Shown here piece after piece: positions 3,463-8,519 of a DNA stretch of 8,519 nt. The position numbers and the translations under genes are program-made. A model generated the notes under the pieces. That model was not told the origin of the DNA and did not search any database. It was given only the letters and a program-made list of their open reading frames with translations. Origin of the DNA: Bacillota bacterium (GTDB taxonomy: Bacteria; Bacillota; Dethiobacteria; DTU022). Within the stretch, counting starts at the first letter, position 1; each line of letters starts with the position of its first letter. Location of the stretch: positions 1-8,519 of the forward strand of contig JAAZIG010000240.1 of NCBI GenBank assembly GCA_012510325.1, in the 5' to 3' direction.

Positions 3463-6108
3463 CTACCCCTCCCCTCGCAGGTATGCCTTGACAAAAGCAA
3501 GCTCTTCCTCTTCGCTGCGCACCCGCCCGTCGAGCACCGCCCCTCGCAACTCGGCGATGATCTCGCCGTAGACGGGGCCGGGTTCCAGACCGAGCTGTTT
3601 TAAGGTGCCTCCGCGCAGCCGCGGGCGCACATACTGCAGGCTCTCCCGGTACAGCCTGATATTATCCTTCACCGCCCTGCTGGCAGCCAGCGCATCGAGC
3701 AGCAGCAGCGCCTCGGGGCAGAGGGGATCAAGGCGGTTGACCAAAACGGCGGGGCGAATCTCCCGCCCGGCCTCTTCGAGTTCCCGCAGCAGCGGGGGAA
3801 CCGCTTCGCTCCCCTGCAGCACCGCCGCCGCCCGCCGCCGCGACAGGCCCAGCCGCCTGATGATCGCCAGGCGGTCATGCGGCGCCATCTCCATGAGGAG
3901 CCCGCCCAGATAGACCAGCTCTTCTTCAGGACGGCGGCTCCATTCCCGCCGCCGGGCCCCCGCCAGGGTCTCGCCGATGCGGTTCAGGCGCTGCCAGAGG
4001 GCCTCATCGGGATAAAGGCGGGGGTAGATGAAGCCGAGCGCGCCCAGCTCGTGCAGCCGCATCAGAACGGCGGGGGGATCTTCCTCCGCATAGATCAGGC
4101 TGACCTCCTGAGCGAGCCGGCTGCGGCTGACTTTCTCCAGAAGGCGGCTCTGCAGCGCCTTGCCGATGAGCTCGGCGGTCTTCTCCTCAATCCGGAAGCC
4201 GAAGCGCTGTTCGAAGCGGACCGCCCGCAGCAGCCGCAACGGATCGTCGACAAAGCTGAGGTGGTAGAGAGTCCGGATCACGCCGTCGTGAAGATCCTGC
4301 CGCCCGCCGAAAAAGTCGTACAGCTCCCCGTATGATTCGGGGAGAAGCGAGCAGGCCAGCGTATTGATCGAAAAATCACGGCGGTAGAGATCGCGCTTGA
4401 GACTGCTGCTCCCACTCACCTGCGGCAGCGCCGCCGGGGCGGCGTAGAGCTCCACCCGGGCGGTGGCGAAATCGAGGCGGAGACCGTTCTCCAAAAATAT
4501 CGAAGCGGTGCCGAAGCGCTCGAAGATCTTCAGCTTGCCGCCGAGGTATTTGTTTATCCCGCTGGCAAAGCTGACGGCATCGGGAATGACCACAAAATCG
4601 AGATCGCGGGCCGGTTCCCGTCCCAGAAGCAGATCGCGCACCGTCCCCCCCACCAGATAGACAGCCGCCTCCATCAGGGAGGCCCGCTGCCCGATGAGCA
4701 TGAGCAGGCTTTGCCAGCGCGCCGGCAGGGCCTCTTTGATCAGTCCCGCCGCACTCTCCATCTCCGCCGGCGGAGGGCTCTGCAGGAGACTCCCCCGGGG
4801 CAGCGCCGCCGGAGGGCGCCGATCGAGACGGTACGCATAGTGCAGCAGATCGACCGGTGAAACCAACCCCACCGGTTCGTTTTTCCCGTTGACCAGCACA
4901 ACCCGCTCCGCTCTCTTCTCGACGAAGATCCGGCGCAGCGCCGTGGCGGAGATCTCCGCTCCGGCGGTCACGGCGGGCTTCATCAGTCCGCGCACCGGAG
5001 CATCATCGAGACCGCTGCGCAGGGCCCGGTGCAGCTCCCGCCGCGAGATCATCCCGGCCACCCGACCCTCGCTGAGGACCGGTCCGGCGCAGTATCCTCT
5101 CTCTTCAAAATATTCATCGGCGGCGGCCACGGTGACGCCCTCATCGACGGCGGCCACGGGAGCCGAAGCGATCTGCAGCACTGTAACCGGAGGCGGCAGA
5201 TGCCTCTCCAGAAGCTCTAACAACCGCTCATTGACGGCAAAGAGCGCTTCACCCTCCAGCAGCGCCGCCGCCTCGCGACGGCCTCCGGCAGCCCCAAGCG
5301 GTGCCAGAAGAAGCTCTAGATCGAGTTCGTCCGCAACAGTGCGGGCCGTCAGGGAGACGGCACCGTCCAGCTCGACGAGAGTTACCGCCAGGTCGAGCTC
5401 TTCGATCTCCTGCAGCCGCCGCAGCAGCACCGGGGCGCCCTGCAGATACTCCTCTGCGGGGACGGCGGTGACAAGGAGGCGCCGCCCGGCGATGTCGTAA
5501 AGCTTGCTCTTGCGGAAAAGCGTCTCCAGAAGCCCTCTCCGGGATCCCCCCGGGGGGACGTGCAGATACTCCTGGAGCAGCGAGGCATCGATGCCCTGCT
5601 CCCAGAGGAAAGCGGCGGCGGCGGCATCGCGCGGGGTGGTCCCGGCGCCGCCCAGCGAAGAGGTGCTGTCGTAGATCCCCAGAAGGTGGAGCAGCGCTTC
5701 CACCTCGTCCAGCGGAAGCGACAGGCGGCGGATCTGCTCAATTAGCAGGGTCACCGTTGCCCCCACCTCCCCGACAAAGAGCTCCTCCCCCCCGATATCA
5801 TCGGGAGAGGCGGGGTGATGATCGAAGATATGGACCGCTCCGGCCCGCTCCAGCAGGGGCAGACGGCTCCCCAGGCGGCTCTTCCGCCGGGTATTGACGA
5901 CAACAACAGTCCCGGCTGAAGGCGGCGCCTCCGCCCCGCTGACAGTTTTCAGCGGCAGCCTGTCACCGTGCCGTTCCCAGAAGAGCGCCGCAGCGGGGGC
6001 CAGCTTATCCGGGAAAAGAACTCGGCTTTCCGGATACAGCTTTGCCGCCGCCGCCAGGGCCGCCAGGGCCCCGAAACCGGCCTGATCATGGGTCACTATA
6101 ATCGTCAA
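3463..6108 (-). CDS. cca: tRNA nucleotidyltransferase fused to DHH and CBS domains
   Basis: This large 881-residue protein should add all or part of the 3' CCA end of tRNAs. Domains in order: DHH phosphoesterase-like (about 1-180) with its DHHA1-like part (to about 290), two CBS domains (about 312-428, probably binding adenine nucleotides), and a class II nucleotidyltransferase with C-terminal helical domains (about 475-880). The nucleotidyltransferase motifs are intact: LVGGTVRD (485-492), the catalytic Asp pair in RDLDFVV (D502, D504), RRDFSIN (576-582) and DDPLRLLRAVRF (621-632). The DHH part keeps DHH (96-98) but lacks the other expected acidic residues: AGFGA (10-14), VNT (71-73), YDST (146-149) and a changed GGGH motif near 272-280. 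Whether it adds CC, A or CCA cannot be told from here. Start: TTG 6108, with GGTGG 9 bases upstream. It is the first gene of the operon and ends in the TAG just before the M50 gene. Confidence 0.93.
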   Translation of the reverse strand: MTIIVTHDQAGFGALAALAAAAKLYPESRVLFPDKLAPAAALFWERHGDRLPLKTVSGAEAPPSAGTVVVVNTRRKSRLGSRLPLLERAGAVHIFDHHPASPDDIGGEELFVGEVGATVTLLIEQIRRLSLPLDEVEALLHLLGIYDSTSSLGGAGTTPRDAAAAAFLWEQGIDASLLQEYLHVPPGGSRRGLLETLFRKSKLYDIAGRRLLVTAVPAEEYLQGAPVLLRRLQEIEELDLAVTLVELDGAVSLTARTVADELDLELLLAPLGAAGGRREAAALLEGEALFAVNERLLELLERHLPPPVTVLQIASAPVAAVDEGVTVAAADEYFEERGYCAGPVLSEGRVAGMISRRELHRALRSGLDDAPVRGLMKPAVTAGAEISATALRRIFVEKRAERVVLVNGKNEPVGLVSPVDLLHYAYRLDRRPPAALPRGSLLQSPPPAEMESAAGLIKEALPARWQSLLMLIGQRASLMEAAVYLVGGTVRDLLLGREPARDLDFVVIPDAVSFASGINKYLGGKLKIFERFGTASIFLENGLRLDFATARVELYAAPAALPQVSGSSSLKRDLYRRDFSINTLACSLLPESYGELYDFFGGRQDLHDGVIRTLYHLSFVDDPLRLLRAVRFEQRFGFRIEEKTAELIGKALQSRLLEKVSRSRLAQEVSLIYAEEDPPAVLMRLHELGALGFIYPRLYPDEALWQRLNRIGETLAGARRREWSRRPEEELVYLGGLLMEMAPHDRLAIIRRLGLSRRRAAAVLQGSEAVPPLLRELEEAGREIRPAVLVNRLDPLCPEALLLLDALAASRAVKDNIRLYRESLQYVRPRLRGGTLKQLGLEPGPVYGEIIAELRGAVLDGRVRSEEEELAFVKAYLRGEG
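3466..3474 (-). promoter_or_regulatory. Strong ribosome binding site for the M50 gene
   Basis: GGGGAGGGG at the very end of the upstream gene overlaps its last codons, just before the TAG stop. The GGAGG core (3472-3468) is 8 bases before ATC 3459, where a start codon is expected, and 54 bases before the first ordinary start (TTG 3414), far too distant to serve it. Confidence 0.65.
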
Positions 6109-6159
6109 AGAGGCTAACCACCGTTACATTTATTGTCTAAAGCGTGATCGATCTGCTAG

Positions 6160-6188
6160 ATTATATCACAAAGCATTAGTCATTTGTT
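6160..6188 (-). promoter_or_regulatory. Extended -10 promoter for the tRNA nucleotidyltransferase operon
   Basis: On the minus strand TATAAT (6165-6160) is a perfect -10 hexamer preceded by TGA (6168-6166), giving the TGn extended -10 form. The -35 region at 17-base spacing (6188-6183, AACAAA) is poor, as is common with extended -10 promoters. Transcription would begin near 6153 and leave a leader of about 45 bases before TTG 6108. The region is AT-rich compared with its surroundings. It probably serves the vegetative sigma factor and drives all genes down to scpB. Confidence 0.65.
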
Positions 6189-6234
6189 GGAATCTCCTCT
6201 CCCGCCCCGGCCTTCCGGATCGCCCCCGCTCAAC

Positions 6235-6260
6235 AAAAAAGGCCTCACCCCGCCGAGCCT
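6235..6260 (-). terminator. Intrinsic terminator after spoVAF
   Basis: On the minus strand AGGCTC (6260-6255) pairs with GA-G-GCCT (6246-6240) with one bulged G and an 8-base loop, followed directly by TTTTTT (6240-6235 region). This is the layout of a factor-independent terminator. It lies about 120 bases beyond the spoVAF stop and just before the promoter of the next operon, separating sporulation from housekeeping transcription. Confidence 0.6.
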
Positions 6261-6306
6261 CTCCGCACCCCCGGATCGCACTCCTCTGCCGCCGGACGCT
6301 CCTCTT

Positions 6307-6349
6307 CCCCGCAGCGGCTGGCTCCGCTAAAGCGCGGAGCCAGCAGGGG
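6307..6349. repeat. Strong hairpin without T-run between spoVAF and its terminator
   Basis: A perfect 11-base-pair inverted repeat, GCTGGCTCCGC (6317-6327) and GCGGAGCCAGC (6334-6344), surrounds a 6-base loop. An outer CCCC (6307-6310) and GGGG (6346-6349) can extend it across an internal loop. No run of T or A follows on either strand, so it is not a plain intrinsic terminator. It sits 34 bases past the spoVAF stop and could protect the 3' end of the spoVA transcript or bind a protein. Confidence 0.6.
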
Positions 6350-6382
6350 CAGCAGACAAAATCAACACTCCCGGGCGGCCGG

Positions 6383-7849
6383 TCAGCGCTTCCCGCCCGT
6401 GCGATCGCTGTCTTTGGTCCGCAGAAAGTCGGGACGGTAGAGCTGCAGCGGGATGGGACGGCGGTAGAAGACGATGGAAAGGGCCTTCAGATTCAGAGGC
6501 ACGAGCGGCCAGAGATAGGGGAAACCAAAAGATCTTGTGGTCAGGAGCCGCAGCAAAACCAGGGCAAACCCGATGAGCATCCCCGGCAGGCGCAGCAGCC
6601 CGGTCAGCAGGATCAGGAAAAAGAGAACAACCCGGTTGGCCATACTCAGCTCCCAGCTTGGATTTGAAAAGACGCCCAGGGCCACCAGCCCGGTATAGAG
6701 CAGGACCTCCGGGGTGAAGAAGCCGACCTCAACGGCGATCTGCCCGATGAGCAGGGCGCCGACCAGGCCGAGCGCCGTGGCAAAAGGGGAGGGCGTGTGG
6801 ATGCTGGCCAGGCGCACCAGGTCGAGCCCGAAATGGGCAAAGATGAACTGCAGATAGAGGGGGATGCTCGCCTGATCCTTCGGACCGATAAATTTCAACC
6901 CCTCGGGCAGATAGCGCCCCTCCATCGCCAGCAGCAGCCACAGGGGGATCAGCAGAAAGGAGAGAGCCACCCCGATGGAGCGGACCCAGCGAATATAGGT
7001 GCCGACAACGGGATTTTGCCTGAACTCCTCGGCATGCTGCAGCAGGTGAAAGAAAGTGACCGGAACGATCATCACCGAGGGGGAGGTGTCGACGATGATG
7101 ATGACATGGCCCTCGAGGAGATGCGTCGCCGCCACATCGGGCCGCTCGGTGTAGCGGATGACGGGAAAGGGGTTCCAAAAAGAGTGGGTGATAAATTCCT
7201 CGACGGTTTTTTCGGCCATGGGCAGGGCATCGATATCGATCTTCTCGATGCGGGCGCGGACGTCGTTCACGATTTTGGGATTGGCGATATCGTTGATATA
7301 GACGACGGCGATATCGCTGACGGAGCGGCGGCCCACCTCGATGAGCTCGCAGCGGAGCTGGGGATCGCGAATGCGCCGCCTGACCAGAGCCACATTGAAG
7401 ACCAGCGTTTCCACGAACCCGTCCCGCGACCCCCGGGTGATCTTCTCGATATCGGGTTCCTGGGGCTGGCGGATGGGGTACTCGCGGCAGTCGATGAGCA
7501 GCCCCACCGTCTCCCCGTCGATGAGCAGGAGCATGGGACCTGATAGAACCTGGCGCAGCGCCTCCTCAAAATCGTCGACGGGATCGATCTCGGCAAAGGG
7601 GATAATCGTCCGGATCAGCTTGTCGGCGGGCGAGGGAAGCAGCGCCGTCCGCTCCGTCTCCAGGAGGGCGCGGAGCACAAAAACGGTGATCTCGTTATTG
7701 TTCAGGCCGTCCACGAATAGAAGGGCCGCCTTTTTCCCCCCCACGGTGAACTCCTTGTAGATGAGATCGAAATTTTTGCGGCCCAGCTCCAGCCGCTCCT
7801 CCAGGTAAGCCTTGTTCTCTTCCAGTTTTTTGCGAATAGCCGTCGACAC
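6383..7849 (-). CDS. spoVAF: Stage V sporulation protein AF, GerA-like membrane protein
   Basis: SpoVAF belongs to the GerA family of germinant receptor A subunits and lies in the inner spore membrane. In Bacillus it is linked to efficient germination rather than to making the spore. The 488 residues match the usual length. The soluble N-terminal half shows RGSRDGFVE (139-147), RRRIRDPQL (157-165), LPMAEKTVEEFI (209-220) and TERPDVAATHLLEGHVI (234-250) with DTSPSV (254-259), stretches shared with SpoVAF and GerA proteins. The C-terminal half (about 285-440) has several hydrophobic membrane segments, with IHTPSPFATALGLVGALLIG (350-369) among them, and PYLWPLVPLN near the end. Start: GTG 7849-7847, with GGAGG 9 bases upstream. 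It follows spoVAE by 35 bases, so it is in the same operon. No member of the small SpoVAEa family lies between them, unlike in B. subtilis. Confidence 0.96.
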   Translation of the reverse strand: MSTAIRKKLEENKAYLEERLELGRKNFDLIYKEFTVGGKKAALLFVDGLNNNEITVFVLRALLETERTALLPSPADKLIRTIIPFAEIDPVDDFEEALRQVLSGPMLLLIDGETVGLLIDCREYPIRQPQEPDIEKITRGSRDGFVETLVFNVALVRRRIRDPQLRCELIEVGRRSVSDIAVVYINDIANPKIVNDVRARIEKIDIDALPMAEKTVEEFITHSFWNPFPVIRYTERPDVAATHLLEGHVIIIVDTSPSVMIVPVTFFHLLQHAEEFRQNPVVGTYIRWVRSIGVALSFLLIPLWLLLAMEGRYLPEGLKFIGPKDQASIPLYLQFIFAHFGLDLVRLASIHTPSPFATALGLVGALLIGQIAVEVGFFTPEVLLYTGLVALGVFSNPSWELSMANRVVLFFLILLTGLLRLPGMLIGFALVLLRLLTTRSFGFPYLWPLVPLNLKALSIVFYRRPIPLQLYRPDFLRTKDSDRTGGKR

Positions 7850-7884
7850 CGCCGCACGCCTCCATTCCTTTCAGCCTTCCCGGA

Positions 7885-8238
7885 TCAACCGCGGGGCTCG
7901 AAGAGCAGCGCCATGAAAAAGGCGAAAAGGATTCCCGCGGTGATCCCGGTGCTGGTCAGCTCAAACATGCCGGTGAGAACACCGATGAGCCCATTGCGAG
8001 CCGCCTCGCTCATCGCCCCCTTGGCCAGGGCGTTGCCAAAGCTGGAGATGGGCAGGCTGGCCCCGGCTCCGGCAAATTCAATCAGCCGGTCGTAGAGGCC
8101 GAACCCGCCGAGAATCCCGCCGGCGGCGACAAATCCCGAGAGGATATGTCCCGGCGTGAAGGGGGTCAGATCAAAAAGAAGCTGCCCGACGAGGCAGAAG
8201 AGCCCCCCGACCAGAAAAGCGGTCAAATAGCTGCCCAT
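7885..8238 (-). CDS. spoVAE: Stage V sporulation protein AE (SpoVAEb type)
   Basis: SpoVAE is a small membrane protein of the SpoVA channel, which carries dipicolinic acid into the forespore during sporulation and out during germination. The 117 residues fit the family. Hydrophobic segments lie near 4-22, 30-48, 54-65 and 95-113. The diagnostic stretch GLYDRLIEFAGAGASLPISS (47-66) is followed by FGNALAKGA (67-75). Start: ATG 8238-8236. The open frame runs further upstream, but that part is arginine-rich shadow sequence of spoVAD. The GTG three codons upstream has its AGGAG only 3 bases away. AAGGAG is 12 bases before the ATG, a little long, and AGGTG is nearer at 6 or so. It follows spoVAD by 46 bases. 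Confidence 0.95.
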   Translation of the reverse strand: MGSYLTAFLVGGLFCLVGQLLFDLTPFTPGHILSGFVAAGGILGGFGLYDRLIEFAGAGASLPISSFGNALAKGAMSEAARNGLIGVLTGMFELTSTGITAGILFAFFMALLFEPRG

Positions 8239-8284
8239 ATTGCTCACCTGCTCCTTTCTTCCCGCAGCGCGCAGCGCGCCGCTC

Positions 8285-8519
8285 TCACATCTCCAGAGCC
8301 ACCGCGTGGGCCACCGCCGGGATGCTCTCGCCCTGGGCCAGCGTGGTCGTGCTGTGGAGCGCCCCGGTAGAGACGACGAGCACCTTGTGCAGCTCACCCT
8401 GCCTCATCCGTCTGAGAAGGTGCCCCAAAACCACCACCCCCGAGCAGGCGCAGCCGCTCCCGCCGGCGCCGATCTCGTGAAAATGGGGATTGTAGATCAT
8501 CAGCCCGCAATCGCTGTAG
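8285..8519 (-). CDS. spoVAD: Stage V sporulation protein AD, C-terminal part
   Basis: Only the last 77 or so residues are in the window; the reading frame stays open to the edge at 8519, so the gene continues outside. SpoVAD is a thiolase-fold protein on the forespore inner membrane known to bind dipicolinic acid, the spore core chelate, for the SpoVA transport complex. The visible part starts YSDCGLMIYN and contains EIGAGGSGCACSG, VVVLGHLLRRM, LVVSTGALHSTTTLAQGESI and IAHAVALE-like AVAHAVALEM at the end. These match the conserved SpoVAD C-terminus, including the Gly-Cys-rich loop. Stop is TGA at 8287-8285. The operon promoter, probably forespore-specific, would be upstream of the window. Confidence 0.93.
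   Translation of the reverse strand, partial: YSDCGLMIYNPHFHEIGAGGSGCACSGVVVLGHLLRRMRQGELHKVLVVSTGALHSTTTLAQGESIPAVAHAVALEM

Noticed and set aside
3463..3465. TAG as pyrrolysine or readthrough codon joining the nucleotidyltransferase to the M50 protease
   Set aside because: The nucleotidyltransferase has its full family length at this stop, and a strong ribosome site lies at the junction, which argues for separate initiation. Kept only as a minor alternative.
4889..5500. 203-codon plus-strand open frame opposite the CBS region
   Set aside because: Ser/Arg-rich low-complexity shadow of the nucleotidyltransferase fusion gene.
6109..6153. Riboswitch or T-box leader before the nucleotidyltransferase gene
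   Set aside because: The leader is only about 45 bases and shows no terminator-antiterminator pair or T-box sequence.
6797..7543. 248-codon plus-strand open frame inside spoVAF
   Set aside because: Antisense shadow of a well-conserved gene; the Asp/Gly-rich product mirrors the codon pattern of spoVAF.
8239..8397. Upstream extension of the spoVAE frame to 170 residues
   Set aside because: The extra part is Arg/Ser-rich and overlaps spoVAD in another frame; SpoVAE proteins begin at the chosen ATG.

Overview
This window looks like part of the chromosome of an endospore-forming, probably anaerobic, high-GC member of the Bacillota (clostridial side). The clues are the spore-specific spoVAD-spoVAE-spoVAF genes, the trpS-scpA-scpB order, and a DHH-CBS-tRNA nucleotidyltransferase fusion that I recall from Moorella/Desulfotomaculum-like lineages. 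All genes lie on the minus strand, so transcription runs from high to low coordinates. GTG and TTG starts are frequent.

Layout in the direction of transcription. (1) 8519-6383: the end of a spoVA operon: the C-terminal part of spoVAD (cut by the window edge), spoVAE and spoVAF. Their products are tied to loading dipicolinic acid into the forespore and its release at germination. (2) 6382-6109: a gene-free gap with a strong hairpin lacking a T-run (6307-6349), a likely intrinsic terminator (6235-6260), and a good extended -10 promoter (6160-6168) for the next operon. (3) 6108-526: a tightly packed five-gene operon: a tRNA nucleotidyltransferase fused to DHH and CBS modules, an M50 membrane metalloprotease, tryptophanyl-tRNA synthetase (trpS), and the condensin subunits scpA and scpB. 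Spacing is 0 to 7 bases or so throughout, so translation is probably coupled. (4) 525-1: no gene, but a dense array of short structured repeats directly behind scpB.

Three points stand out. First, the DHH phosphoesterase part of the nucleotidyltransferase fusion has lost nearly all expected metal-binding residues while its nucleotidyltransferase motifs are intact, suggesting a regulatory or structural remnant. Second, the M50 protease gene has no ordinary start codon where homology and a strong Shine-Dalgarno sequence demand one; an ATC sits there, one base from ATG. Third, the repeat array alternates two hairpin families. Both show paired base changes that keep the stems, and one has a tandem G-A internal loop flanked by variable stems. 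I see no defence system, CRISPR array, transposase, rRNA or tRNA. The repeat array is the best candidate here for something under-described.
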